A DNA stretch of 64,000 nucleotides from Cladorrhinum sp. PSN259 (lineage: Eukaryota > Ascomycota > Sordariomycetes > Sordariales > Podosporaceae): assembly GCA_033725935.1 (NCBI GenBank), contig MU867079.1, forward strand, positions 1 through 64,000, given 5' to 3'. Positions within the stretch are counted from its first letter, which is position 1. The number at the start of each line of letters is the position of its first letter. Below, in pieces: positions 1-10,557 of the stretch. Below the pieces are notes generated by a model. That model did not search any database. It was not told where the DNA came from and saw only the letters and a program-made list of their open reading frames with translations. The position numbers and the translations under genes are program-made.

Positions 1-1145
1 GGGCATAACGCCGATTTCCTACAGAACCGTTGGGTATGTCCCTATCCCCAGCACTTATAGCACTGGGTAGTTTGCAGGACTGCCCAGTACGGCTCGCAGT
101 GTAGTATCTGGGCTCGCCAGACGACCCCTTCGTCGCAAGCCTTCTTCGCCTCTTCTTCGCTAGTCATCGTGACCAACGCCGTTGCCCTCGTTATTCCTCC
201 TAATACCGGGATTCGAAATTTAACTCTCTCGACTGTTGTTAATCCAATCGTTTTACTGAATTCTGCCTCCGTCGTATCCTTCAGATCCCTCTTTAACATC
301 CCTTTTACTAAGACCGCAAAGGTTCTCTTTGCCTCCTTTGCCTCCTCTCCGAATGCCTTCGTAATCCACTCCTTATTCGCGTCTTGTGTATGCCATTCCT
401 TTGTTTTCGCCTCCTGGAAAGTGACCACTACGTCACCGCTCGGAAGCTTCCTCGCCGCAACTGCCCCTTTCTTTTCAGACACTCCGTTTATTGCCTGAAC
501 GATCTCCTGAGGAGACCGCCGGGCAAGTGCCGGCGCGACTGAGCCACGTACTAAGACCTCTTTCCCAATACGCCCCGGTATAACCTTCTTTGGGGGCTCT
601 TCGGCAGCCACTGCCGCCCAAGTGCGGGCTCCTGTGCCCGGCCCCCCTCTCTGGGAGCTGCTTTTTAAGGCTTTCTTCACCTCATTCTTTACTTCTTGAA
701 CCTCCTCTTTCAGCCCCCCGATTGCCTTCTGAACTTCTTCTGTGATTGCCTTCTGTAGAGCCCCGAAATCAGCCCCTTTCGAGGAGGGGCCTTTCTCTTC
801 CAAGACCTCGATTCTTGTCCGCATCCTCGCGATTCTCTTCACGAGTTCGTCGATTAGATAAAACGCTTCATCACTATCCTCTCCCGGGACCAAGTCCATC
901 AGCAATCCTGCAATACCCTCTTCCTCTAGCCCCTCTAAAAACTTCCGCTGCCCTCCCTCATCCTCGTCCTCATCCTCATCATCTCCGCTTTCATCAGCTC
1001 CCTCCTCCATTTCCTCGTCTTCGTCAATTAGCGTCGTTCTGGTTGGCTGGGATCTTCCGGGCAGTGGGGCAAGCCCCACTGCAGAACTTTTTCTGGTCGC
1101 GGTCGCCCTCTTTCCCCCGCCTCTTCCCCCCGTCTTTGGAGGCAT
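1..1145 (-). mobile_element. Tad-like LINE, ORF1 (gag-like) fragment with in-frame stop
   Basis: This is the nucleic-acid-binding ORF1 of a non-LTR retrotransposon running off the left edge. The first ATG of the conserved-looking frame is at 1145; the frame stays open upstream to 1367 but without an ATG there. The product has a basic Gly/Arg-rich N-terminus, a long Glu/Asp tract, a coiled-coil-like stretch (EEVQKAIGGLKEEVQEVKNE) and a C-terminal region ending in a zinc knuckle. The knuckle reads CYKCWG, then TAG at 44-42, then GHTQRFC in the same frame. The C-x2-C-x4-H-x4-C spacing is exact, with the stop in one of the four variable positions. This layout is typical of fungal Tad1-clade ORF1. 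The reverse transcriptase ORF would lie beyond the window. I infer a defective copy, unless the stop is a base error. Confidence 0.8.
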
Positions 1146-2179
1146 CGCGACGACGCGCCACGCCCCCCGCTGGTTGGAAGCCGTCGTCGAGGGATAGAGC
1201 TTTTTAAGCTCGATTGAATGATGGTATTTTCGTACGTTTTGTCGGCTCAGAATGAAAATGTTTCCGGCCACGATATATGTACTGCAATTCAGTTGCAAGT
1301 TGTCGACTTGCAATTCGACGTTCCTTTTTAGAAGGTTGGTTGCAGTGCCAGTTGTGCCGACCGTCACATATACTTGCGCTTATTATTATTATTATTATTA
1401 TTATTTTTTTTTTCTTCATAGAGAAAAAAATCTACCGCTTCACATGTATGTATCTACTCAAAGACTACCTAGTCTACAGGTTTAAGTAAAACGTGACAAA
1501 AGTAGGTAAAAAAGAAAAATAATTCAGGTACCTCAATGCTGCAGTGTTTGTCTCGCTGCAATGAAATCTGTCCTACCATTCCATGAATGTTCACTTTATT
1601 CGAGAGTAATTGAAGCTTTATTTATACCTTATCATGTCTTATAAGACACAAGACACACACTCTCACTCTCAAAACGGAAACTATAAGCGCATTCCATTTA
1701 CACTAAAACAAATCCAAAAACTCAATCTCGGAACTTCCCGAGCCTCGTTTCTTTCCAGTTCTTTCCCTTTTACCAAACTTCCAAGCCTTTTCCAAGCATC
1801 TTGTCCCCTGCAAGAACACACATTGAAACCCCGAACTTGAAAGATTCAGGTTTAGTTACCGAGACTTTGACATCAAAACTATTGGCTTGGTGTCGTATCA
1901 TTTTATTTATTTTTCCTGCAGGAAAACGAAGCTCAAAATTGATTTGATTTTGAAGCCGTCTCGAGCGGCTGAACTACCTGCAAGGGGTTTTTTTTTTCCC
2001 CAATGCATTCGCAACCTGACTTGGCACACAGGAGAGACAAGGTCAACAACTGACTTGATGGCTGGATTTAAATAGGGGGCGTAAAGTACCTACAGTACCC
2101 AGCCTACAGACCTACAATCTACATCGTTATCAATATCATTTCTGTCAATTTTTCTCTTCTTTCCTTGAATAAACAAACA
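1146..2179. other. Intergenic: presumed LINE 5' region, microsatellite and promoter side of the next gene
   Basis: Apart from the (ATT)n tract I see no gene. Positions 1146-1379 are probably LINE 5' sequence. Positions 1500-2179 are AT-rich with pyrimidine-rich stretches before the ATG at 2180. Confidence 0.6.
1380..1413. repeat. (ATT)n microsatellite plus T run
   Basis: About eight ATT units run into ten T. On the minus strand this reads A-run then (AAT)n and lies just 5' of the LINE ORF1 frame. It could mark the 5' boundary of the element or the tail of an older insertion. Confidence 0.9.
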
Positions 2180-3217
2180 ATGAGATTCCTAAAACCATTC
2201 ATCTACATTATCCTCTCACTCCTCATCACCCCGTCGCTCTCCTCCTCCACTGGCGCCGGGGTAGATGGCCCAATCGACTGGTGGAAAACCGCCGCCCCCG
2301 GAGGCGACGGCGGCGGACCAGAGACCGTGACCTCACTCCGCGAATGCGCGAGGGCCAGCTTCAGCGAGCTCTCAATGTACAGACTTCCACCGGCCCTCGG
2401 TTGTGGTCTCAATAGCACCAACGCTGTAAGACCAACATTCTCTCTCCCTTGCACTCCGACAACTATCTGCTTTTCCCTCGGATGATAAACTCAGAAAATG
2501 CTAACAAAAAGTCATCGGAAAACAACAGTGCGTCTGCGGACCCGACGTCATCAAGAAAGCACACAGACACATCACCTCGACAGTCAAATCGCCAATGTTC
2601 CAGTCTGCGGCCCGGATTCGCAAGCCGACGTCGAAGCGGCCGTCAAGTTTTACAACGACTATTGCACCTCGAACGGTTTCGAAATTCCGGCGGCCGAGGA
2701 AGAAGAAATAGAACGCGTGAAACCAGTCAAGATCTGGCAGCTGATACTGATGGTCGTTGGGGGGTTACTTTTACTTGCGGTGGTCTTCATCCTCCCGTTT
2801 TTTTTGTTGCGGGTGTGCTGTGGGTGCCTGCTGTGCCTGTTGCTTCCCGGTAGATTCGTCCGAGCCTTCTGCCCAGAGGGTCACCATCGTGGTTGGTCAT
2901 GCCTATGTATGATGGTGGTGAGGTATGTACAATTATGGGGGGGTGGATTTTTAAAAAAAAAAGTAAGCGTTATCAATTTCATACGTATACAGAAAAAGTG
3001 TTTGTGCCAATTGAAATATTTCCCCGGAGATTTACGTCTCCATAAAACGAAAAAGAAAACCCGCAGTCCACTCTCGACCAGAGCTTCATCAGCTCCTGTA
3101 GCACTCCTCTACCTCAGCTTTAATACCAAGCCTGAGTCATCCCCTTCAAAACCCTCCCAGCAACCCCATTCGGACGTGGCAGCATTGGTAGGCCTCAATG
3201 TCTACCGCCTTCCGTGA
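2180..3217 (+). pseudogene. Small Cys-rich secreted/single-pass membrane protein (CFEM-like fold family), apparent 1-nt frameshift
   Basis: Exon 1 (2180-2425) starts MRFLKPFIYIILSLLITPSL, a clear signal peptide, and carries RECA and LGCGLNSTNA. An intron 2426-2528 (GTAAGA...CAG) joins to CVCGPDVIKKAHRHITSTVKS in frame. The expected continuation (VCGPDSQADVEAAVKFYNDY, then C) is present but one frame away, so a single-base shift lies at about 2585-2606. The second frame continues through a Glu-rich linker, a strong transmembrane helix (WQLILMVVGGLLLLAVVFIL) and a short Cys-rich tail, and stays open to 3217. The paired C-x-C, a Cys near the middle and a YC before a Gly resemble short fungal extracellular Cys-rich proteins related to CFEM. 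Function is unknown. The shift may be a consensus error or real decay. Confidence 0.5.
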
Positions 3218-3240
3218 CATAAACTTCTTCCTTGCCGAAA

Positions 3241-5110
3241 TCATAAAGGCGACGGACTCCTCTCAACATCCGGCATACTCTCAGGCGTCCTCAGAGACTG
3301 CGGCGGAGCCGGCCTAGACGGCAGGGGCTGGCGATAAAACGGATCCGGGTTGACGAATACCGCCGTGCCACCTTTTTGAACTTGAGCCTGATAGAAATCC
3401 CCCTGTATCATCATGGACGGAATCCCAAGATCAACATCATTGAGCACCCTGGCATACTTCAACCCGACCTCCTCGGAAATGACCCTCAACCTCCCTTTGG
3501 CCCACGTCCTCTGCTCGGGCGTCGCAACGTCGTGGTTCTTGACGCACGTCAGACTCCACATCAAAAGGAAAGCCGGCAGGGCCTTTATGCTTGGCGACGT
3601 TCTTCCCTGAGAAGAAGCTTCGTCACTGGTTTGAGTGCCGCAGACGAAGCCCGAGGAAATGTTTGAACAAACACGTCCTCCTCCTTTGTGTCCGCATCCG
3701 CGAGGTCCTCCGCGATTTGCGTGATGCCAGCCAAAGTGGTACGGAACCGAGGCCAAGATGTCCGAGATGGCGTCCTCACAGATACGCCTCGAGACGGCGT
3801 ATTCTGGAGCGTCTCTGTAATCCGCGGCCTCGGTGCACATCCATGCGACAAGCCGAATGTGAGTCGCAGCGAGGAGCAGCCTCGTCACGCGAGCGAGGTT
3901 CCACGCGCTCGCTGTGACAAAATCCGGATACACGTCAACCCTGCCGGGGAAAACGTCCCCTTGTGCGTAGTAGCGATTCAAGTTGATGTCGCCGTCGTCA
4001 TTACCCTTGACTTTTTTGGATAGGAGCCCGGCAAGAATGTCTTTTTCGCTGACCCAGCAGAAAGGGACAAAACGGAGTTCCTCAGGAATGGTGGCGAGCC
4101 AGCTGGCGATGGAGGAATCACAGTCTCGGACCCTCTGGGCTTCCTTGCGTAGCTTTTTGATCGATTCCGAGCCCAGCGGTCTTTCACCGGATAAAGCAGC
4201 AAGGAGTTTGGTAGAGTCGGCTCTGAGCTCGCCGCATCTGAGGGCATACCGCTGGGCGGCGGCGAGTAGAGTGTCGGAGTACTCGTCACACATCCACCAA
4301 TCTGTGCCCAGCGGCAGTGGGATTCCCGACGACAAAGTGCGAGAGATCAACTGACGTCTGACGGCGGCGAAGAGGAGCGCTCCGGTTCTCGTTTTGCACA
4401 TGTCGGCGCGACCTCTGGTTTGGACGATGCGAACGGCTCCGTCGATGTGAGACCGCCATGCCAACATGCGGGTCTCCTTTCTTGCCGTGATGGTCTCGTA
4501 GAGAGAAAGCAACAGCACGGTAGCCAAGGTGGCATCGGTGGTGGCTGTTGCAGGATGCCCGAGTGCTGTGTAGGTTTGAGCCAAAGCGATGGTGTGTTCC
4601 CTCAGGGACAGCTGGGAGAGATTGACAGCGTCGGCTTTGGCGCAATTGCTGAGAAGAGCGAATGCGCATGCGTTGAATGCATATCTCAATGCACTTCCCT
4701 GCGGTGCTGCCCCAATCAGCGGAACAAGATAATCCATATACCCATGGGCGTTGATGTTTAGAGGGACGAGGATGAAGTTGGAAGCGAAGTAACATGTTGC
4801 TCGTTGAGCCAGAGGCACCGCCAGGACCTTCTGGGGCCTTGGCGTCGTCTTGATCCTGGTGGCCTTTTGTACAGTCGAACTTGTCTGATCGCGGTGGACG
4901 ATGTCGAACTCGGGACGGTAACCACCACACTCACGTTTGGACTTTGCACACCGCTGACAAGTTGGCTTCCCCTCGTCACACTGTGTAGCCGGGGGATCCG
5001 CGCCGCGGTCAGAATGCGACACTATGATATGGCTGTTGGTTCAGACGCACCTTGATTCGGCGGGCTCGACACGTCCGGCAGCCTCGAGAGGGCTTCCCGC
5101 CATAAACCAT
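3241..5110 (-). CDS. Zn2Cys6 (C6 zinc cluster) transcription factor
   Basis: The gene has two exons, 5110-5051 and 4980-3241, with a 70-nt intron (GTGCGT...CAG). The product is 599 aa. Splicing falls inside the DNA-binding domain and restores a perfect zinc cluster: C11-x2-C14-x6-C21-x6-C28-x2-C31-x6-C38, with basic residues RARRIK between the second and third Cys. This coordinates two zincs and binds CGG-type half-sites in the family. The remainder matches the fungal C6 middle/C-terminal regulatory region, including LASVPYHFGW and SGFVCG near the C-terminus, which show the frame is intact through a Gly-rich stretch. The stop lies 24 nt after the end of the preceding open frame, and the 5' end is 246 bp from MED18 in tandem. 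Target genes cannot be read from the sequence; the O-methyltransferase at 7.7 kb is not obviously linked. Confidence 0.9.
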
Positions 5111-5356
5111 TGGAAGAGCGAATGGGAGATGGAGCACACATATAAAGCTTGTGTTTGATGTAGTTGCGAGGCCCATCTGCACATCATCTGATTGTTGGTG
5201 GAGGGGAAAACAACTTGTCAGGGGTCTCAAACCACGCGAGTGTTCTGGGCACCCATCCGATTGGTGGGGATGATGGACATTGATAGGCAGCAACAGGAAG
5301 GACGCGAAAGAAAGACAGGGGTTTCCTTGGGAGAAAAAAAACATATCAATTTCCAT

Positions 5357-6112
5357 CTACGCAGGTAAAAGACATCTAGTATCCATTGCCCTCCGATCAA
5401 ACGCCTTGAAAGCAAAGACGCCCATCAATTCCTCTCTAACCTGGGCCAGCTTCACATGGGCCTCTCGCATGGCCTCGGCCTTGGACTCGACTAGTGCGCG
5501 CACGTGGAGCATCCAAAACGATGCATAGTTCTCTTGTGATGCCAGGTTCGGGACCTCGTCGCTCGCGATAGACGGATCGATGGGCCACGTCTTGGTCAGG
5601 GTGTAGGTCAGCCTGCCCTTGCGGTATTCATACGACTCTATGTAAATATTTGACGTGCGACGGAATCGGTTGTCGAGCAGCACCTTTTCGACTTTGGGGT
5701 CCAAGATGTCCAATGCTCTCCGCTGGCTGATCCACGGGGCGAGGTGCTGGGAGGGAGGGTCCGGCATCTCACACCACTTGAGCACACGGACTCTGGTCGG
5801 CGGGATGATGGGAGAGGCGCCATTCTTTGCAGAGTCGATCTCGTCCTGGTTGACCTTTGTGCGCACCTGCAGAGTGTAGGCCTGTTTGAGCAGGATCGAG
5901 TTCAATTCGTTCCACAGCGGGGTATGGGCGTTTCGCTCCTTGATGAGCTCCTTGTGCAGCGGCAGTCCCTTGACGGATGTGTCGGTGGGTTCGAAATGCT
6001 GTGTGCGCATAAAGTAGTGATACTCTTGGGACTTGGTGGCGCCGGCGAGAATCGCTCTGGCTTTCAATATGTCGTCATCGTGGACGACGGCGGTGATGAA
6101 AATATCATGCAT
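5357..6112 (-). CDS. MED18: Mediator of RNA polymerase II transcription subunit 18 (Srb5 family)
   Basis: The product is 251 aa from a single exon, starting MHDIFITAVVHDDDILKARA. The frame upstream has no ATG, so this start is preferred. The N-terminal block with HDDD, the motif KGLPLHKELIKERNAHTPLW, the basic/aromatic block ending APWISQRRALDILDPKVEK and the paired beta segments (FRRTSNIYIESYEYRKGRLT) match fungal Med18, a head-module subunit that packs with Med20 and helps recruit and terminate Pol II. Length is normal for a fungal homologue. It lies tandem with the Zn2Cys6 gene and has a TTAGGG dimer 129 bp upstream of its ATG. Expected to be nuclear and constitutive. Confidence 0.9.
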   Translation of the reverse strand: MHDIFITAVVHDDDILKARAILAGATKSQEYHYFMRTQHFEPTDTSVKGLPLHKELIKERNAHTPLWNELNSILLKQAYTLQVRTKVNQDEIDSAKNGASPIIPPTRVRVLKWCEMPDPPSQHLAPWISQRRALDILDPKVEKVLLDNRFRRTSNIYIESYEYRKGRLTYTLTKTWPIDPSIASDEVPNLASQENYASFWMLHVRALVESKAEAMREAHVKLAQVREELMGVFAFKAFDRRAMDTRCLLPA

Positions 6113-6240
6113 TGCGGCTGATAGGCTGATGGGTTGATGGATGTGATGGCTGTCAATTGATGTTTGAGCCAAGGTTGGGTTGGCCGGCAGGGATTACGCA
6201 ATAACGCTAACAATTTTGGCACATTGGAAAGCATTGTGGA

Positions 6241-6252
6241 CCCTAACCCTAA
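6241..6252 (-). promoter_or_regulatory. TTAGGG dimer (telomere-repeat box) upstream of MED18
   Basis: The + strand reads CCCTAACCCTAA, which is two perfect vertebrate/filamentous-fungal telomere units; on the MED18 strand this is TTAGGGTTAGGG. Such boxes are bound by Tbf1/TRF-like Myb proteins in some fungi. A regulatory role here is inferred from position only. Confidence 0.4.
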
Positions 6253-7075
6253 TACTGTCAAAAGACAGTGGTGGTATTAGGTCATGTTGCAACAATATTG
6301 ATCCGCTATAATTAAAGTTCAAGACATTATTAAGAATACGCAAGTAAAGTTTGCACCATTTCAAGTTAAGGCTGAAAGCTGTGGCAAAACTGTGGAGCGA
6401 CTGTTGGGGTTCGGGGCAAGGATGAGATGGAGAGTTGGAGCTATGGTGAGGACGGGAGCTGCTTGATTGAACGAGCAAGTGGATTTGTGGAAAGCTTAAT
6501 GACCAGGCGGCCTTGGAATGGTCGAGATGGTACCTACGTATGGGAGAAAGAGGAGGCTTTATGAAAGAGAAGTAAGAGATGAATGAACTGATCAGATGGA
6601 AGACATCACTTTTGTTGGTTAAAACAAACCGCAAAAAAGAAGGCTTTGTAAAGTTTTCAATTATTCCTGTTTCTCTTCCCCTTTCCCCAAATCAAGTACA
6701 TGTAGGATAATTGTATGTACGTCTAGAGCTGGAGATACAAGTCAACGGAGAACTGGGGACATGAAAATCGAACTGGTTTATATTTTGACGGGGAGGTGAA
6801 AACCTCATCCTGTTGAAACTCAAACACCAAATCTCGGTCAAATACGGATATATCTCGGCGAAAAAAATAAATGTTAAAAATCAAACATTGAACAAATGCG
6901 GTAACCAACACGTTTTGCGCTTAGTATCAAACTTTGCTCGCGCCTCCGAAAAAAAGAAAGAAAAAAAAAAAAACTCTAAGATGATTAAGATTTTGATTAA
7001 TCAAAAGTCTAAAAAAAAAGAAACCAACTCAAGTAAGTTTAGCAGCTCGCCCAAAACAGGCTTGATTACCCGCGC

Positions 7076-7092
7076 GTGTGTGTGTGTGTGTG
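7076..7092. repeat. (GT)n microsatellite
   Basis: An alternating GT run of about eight units, immediately after CGCGC. Confidence 0.9.
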
Positions 7093-7201
7093 CCAGTGCC
7101 CTTCAAACTAACGGGGCCGGGCACAACTCCGATTCCATTTCATGAAATGAAAAAAAAGGTGGAAATTCAAATGGTAATCAACCCCCCCCCTGTCCGTTTC
7201 T

Positions 7202-7260
7202 TCCCGTCTTGTCAAGCTTCCCGTCTTGTCAAGCTTCCCGTTGTCAAGCTCCCGTCTGTC
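7202..7260. repeat. Short tandem repeat, unit about 17 bp
   Basis: Two exact copies of CCCGTCTTGTCAAGCTT are followed by shortened copies (CCCGTTGTCAAGCT and CCCGTCTGTC), giving a decaying tandem array. Confidence 0.8.
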
Positions 7261-7730
7261 GGTCCGTCTTGCTTGTTGTCAAGTTGATCTTCAGGGGGTG
7301 GATTGTGGATACCTACTCAGTACACTAGTGTATATGTTCATGGGGCGGCTTCAGAGTGCCGGTCTGGACTACATTAGACTAGTTCCCCTCACGTCTATTC
7401 ATGGGTCACCATGCTCAAAGAGTGGCGCTAGAAAAAGTCGGTAAAGCCGTGCAAAAGCAACCACGGCAACAAAGAGCCGAGTTCGCAAAGTCAGACCGCA
7501 ACAAGTTTGTCGATCCTCCAGAAAAAGAAACAATTAAACAAATAAGAAACAGTTTGATCCAGCATTATACCCAGCTTTTTTATACTTATTTCTTTTGCCA
7601 GTTTCAAAAACAAACAATGATCTACATCATCCGTGTCACATGTTTAATCCTTCTCCTCCAGTCATCCTCCACTCAACAGCCCAACCCCTTTTCGCACTCG
7701 CTTGAGAAACAAGCAATTATGTACAAGGCT

Positions 7731-9008
7731 CTACTCCACAACCTCACACTCAATCAAACTCTCAACCCCACTCAACCCTCCATACACCCCCGTAACCTTA
7801 AACCCGGCCCCTTCCTCCAGCAGCTTGTACCACTCGACCCTCGTCCTCTCCTTTGAACTCAGCAACAGCGACATCAACACATCCAGCCCCGTAGTCTCCC
7901 AGTGCGCCCCCGTGTCAGGAATCACATTCTCGTTGATCAACAGCTTCGAATACCCGGGCTTCATCGCTTTCTTGATTTGTGCCAGGATGCTCAGACAAAC
8001 CTCATCGGGCCAATCGTGCAGGACAGAATGCATGTAATACGCCCTTGCACCCTTGACGGGCTGCTCAGTGTGGAAATCGTAGACAGTCGGTTCGATCCTC
8101 TTGTCCAAGTCGCTGACGTCAATCTGGGAAATGACATTGTCGAGGTCTTGTAATATGACACGTCCCTTTGCCTTGGGGAATTTAGACAAGAACCCCTTGG
8201 CGTCGTGGCCCAGGCCGCCGCCGATATCCACCAGCAACGCAGAAGAAGAAGAAGCGTCGTAGTTGGAGAGGAGACGGTCCTGGACCGGGTAGAAGTTGTC
8301 GTTGAACCACCGCGGTCTGCCGTGGGCGTACCCGCCCATGTGCAGATTAAAGCACTCGCCCGCGGGCGGGTTGGAGGCGAGCCACTCAAACATGTTGAGT
8401 TTTGTGTCGTGGGCGTATTGCAGGTTGCCGTCCAGCATCGACTTGGGGGTCTTGTAGCCCGTCTTGGCTGCGTAAGAAGGTAAAGTGGACACGCACTTCT
8501 GCAGACCGGCTGTGTTTCCGGGGCCGCTGAAGACGCGGTATCCGGCATTCAAAATTGGGATGGTGAGGGCCTTGGAGAAGTTGGTGGCGGCATAAGTGTC
8601 TTGTGCCGTCTCAAGGATGTACCCCATGGCGGCCACATGCTTGAGGAGGCGGCCGATGAAGGCCGCTTCGGTGTATGTGGCTGCGGCGATCTGGGAGACG
8701 GTCTTGGGGGAGGAGGAAGAAGCGAGGTAGTCCCAGATTCCCACTTCGACACCGAGGGAGATGACAGACGAGAGGGAGTTCTCGGCCCAGCAGTGGCGGA
8801 TCATCGTCTCTCGGGGCTTCTCGAGCGCCACGACGAGAGATCTCGCCGCCGAGAGTAGGGATTGACGAGTTGAGTCGTCAGTGGCGTCCAGGTTGCCACC
8901 CAGGCGTTGGATTTTTTGGAGGATGGATGGGACTGCAGCCAAGTCGTTGGGTTGGAGGATGACCGATGGGTCTACCGTAACGGCTGTCACGGTCTCAAGG
9001 GAACCCAT
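7731..9008 (-). CDS. SAM-dependent O-methyltransferase (family 2, COMT-like)
   Basis: An intronless 425-aa enzyme starting MGSLETVTAVTVDPSV. The N-terminal half is the helical dimerisation/winged-helix region (VEVGIWDYLASSSSPKTVSQ). The C-terminal half is a class I SAM fold with glycine motif I DIGGGLGHD at residues 261-269, an acidic ribose-binding motif (LQDLD), and MHSVLHDWPDE with catalytic-base His331 in the usual HDW. GLDVLMSLLLSSKERT is the canonical substrate-lid motif. Family members methylate hydroxyl groups on polyketides, flavonoid-like aromatics and other secondary metabolites. No polyketide synthase, NRPS or P450 lies within this window, so the substrate is unknown and membership of a biosynthetic cluster is not shown. 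Confidence 0.9.
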   Translation of the reverse strand: MGSLETVTAVTVDPSVILQPNDLAAVPSILQKIQRLGGNLDATDDSTRQSLLSAARSLVVALEKPRETMIRHCWAENSLSSVISLGVEVGIWDYLASSSSPKTVSQIAAATYTEAAFIGRLLKHVAAMGYILETAQDTYAATNFSKALTIPILNAGYRVFSGPGNTAGLQKCVSTLPSYAAKTGYKTPKSMLDGNLQYAHDTKLNMFEWLASNPPAGECFNLHMGGYAHGRPRWFNDNFYPVQDRLLSNYDASSSSALLVDIGGGLGHDAKGFLSKFPKAKGRVILQDLDNVISQIDVSDLDKRIEPTVYDFHTEQPVKGARAYYMHSVLHDWPDEVCLSILAQIKKAMKPGYSKLLINENVIPDTGAHWETTGLDVLMSLLLSSKERTRVEWYKLLEEGAGFKVTGVYGGLSGVESLIECEVVE

Positions 9009-10015
9009 TTTGGAAGGATCAAGTGTACGCAGGAAGGATGTGTGACTGTAACTTTGCTGCAGAGACCAGAGAAACAGGATTTGTGAAATCCCGGGGCAGG
9101 GTTCGCTTAGAGAAGACAGCAGTCCTGGACATTGGAGAGCGTGCTTTTATGCCTCCTTTTATATCCATGTTTTGATCGGGGAAGTGCTCCGAAACTCCTT
9201 GACCGCAGTCCCAGCGTGCCATTCCGGGTCAAGGTATGATTGTCGGTTCAACTGTTTGAATGAAGAAAGTGTCGGTATGCAGCCCCTAGATAGAAGCAAA
9301 TACCAAGTCGGTAGACCGCATGTTGGTTACCACGCCCCCTCTCGCAGACAATAACGTGCGCCTATATCTATTATGGGGTACCGTGAATGAAAGGGTACTA
9401 CACTAGTATGGGGGTTACTATGGGGCCAGGATACAGGGGTTGGTAAATATTGATATACAGATCCTCCTTTCTGACTGGTCCACATTTCTGGCCAAGAGTG
9501 ATCATCTACCCTGTCGCATTGTTGCAGACCGCACAGTATCAGAAGTATTTCCACGACTGCGGATATGCCGTTAGCTGTGATCATGGATTCCCTGGCCATT
9601 CGGACCATTCCCTTTTAGGGATAACACCAAGATATTCCCCATTGTGGGGTGGTCTGACATCCTTGTTGTGTGGTTTGATGATTTCTTCTTCTTCGTCCTT
9701 GGCTTACCAGGCATCATCAAGGTCCTCGTTGGCCAATGCATTAGCGCTGTTTGACATCATGATTTACACTGATTGTGAAATCACCGAGGGGAAGGGGGCT
9801 CGTGGGGGTTTTGAAGATAATGGGATCAGTTGTGGGTAACAACCGTGTCATTCTGTGGCTTTTAGGAGCTGTGGTTTTGGGTCGTTGCGTGATGCAAGGA
9901 ATTGTTCGCTTCTTGGTTCGGAATGTTTATTGACCACTCGCTGGGGGGCAAGGGTCTCAAGCGACATGGTTAGCTGCCCGGCATTAGCTCAGGGGGAACA
10001 ATGCCTGCCTTAACG
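9009..10015. other. Intergenic, no gene seen
   Basis: This is the promoter side of the O-methyltransferase. Frames are short and without family signatures. A tRNA-like A-box near 9978 has no matching B-box. Confidence 0.6.
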
Positions 10016-10109
10016 CTCTCTCTTTTAAATGTCTCTCTCTCGGTCCAGTCGGCCGTCGAAGGGGTAATGTACCATCCGGCCAGATGGGTTCCCTGGTCCC
10101 CTCTATGCT

Positions 10110-10201
<92 letters not shown>

Positions 10202-10328
10202 CGNNNNNNNNNNGATCTCTTTTTAAATTTTAACGATCGGGGGCCCGGGGGCGGTCTACGGGTTAATGTACCTGCGGGCCTTTTGGGTTCCCGGGTCCCA
10301 TATATGCAACCCCCCCCCCCCCCCCCCC
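10016..10328. other. Assembly gap 1 with 92-G run and duplicated, error-laden flank
   Basis: Positions 10110-10201 are 92 consecutive G and 10204-10213 are N. The sequence before the run (10016-10109) reappears in degraded form after the gap (10214-10309). Shared blocks include TAATGTACC, GGCC, TGGGTTCCC, GGTCCC and TATGC in the same order. The second copy then ends in 19 C (10310-10328). This looks like two contig ends covering the same locus, not a biological duplication. Confidence 0.85.
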
Positions 10329-10557
10329 GCCCCGCCGTAACGGGGGATCTTTTGATTTTCCCCGCGAATGGTGTCTGCCGAGTAAAAGAAGAGTCTCATT
10401 ATGAAAGAGAGGAGAGCTGGAGTTCCTTGGCCGTAAATATATCGAGTTTGGTCCCCCATTCTCCAGTTTAGCTGCCGCTGTGATAGCCCTTCGCTCCCGT
10501 CAACTCTCCACCCGCACAGACTGACTATTGACAAGTCAAATCCACCATTTGGAAAAG

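Larger units (their letters stand above)
6113..7730. other. Intergenic, AT-rich, no gene seen
   Basis: This holds the MED18 promoter side with the TTAGGG dimer, A-rich stretches near 6950-7020, a (GT)n tract and a short tandem repeat. Open frames here look like chance. Confidence 0.6.

Noticed and set aside
3585..3851. Alternative frame in the C6 factor suggesting a hidden intron
   Set aside because: The main frame keeps the conserved SGFVCG block and the C-terminal region, so the gene is intact without an extra intron.
6194..6634. 146-codon frame upstream of MED18
   Set aside because: Ser/Leu/Phe-rich translation of AT-rich DNA with no motif; overlaps the MED18 promoter.
9978..10060. tRNA-like start (TTAGCTCAGGGGG)
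   Set aside because: The A-box-like sequence lacks a following anticodon arm and a GGTTCGA-type B-box at the right distance.
10110..10201. G-quadruplex-forming tract
   Set aside because: A 92-G run beside Ns with a duplicated flank is better explained as a sequencing/assembly artefact.
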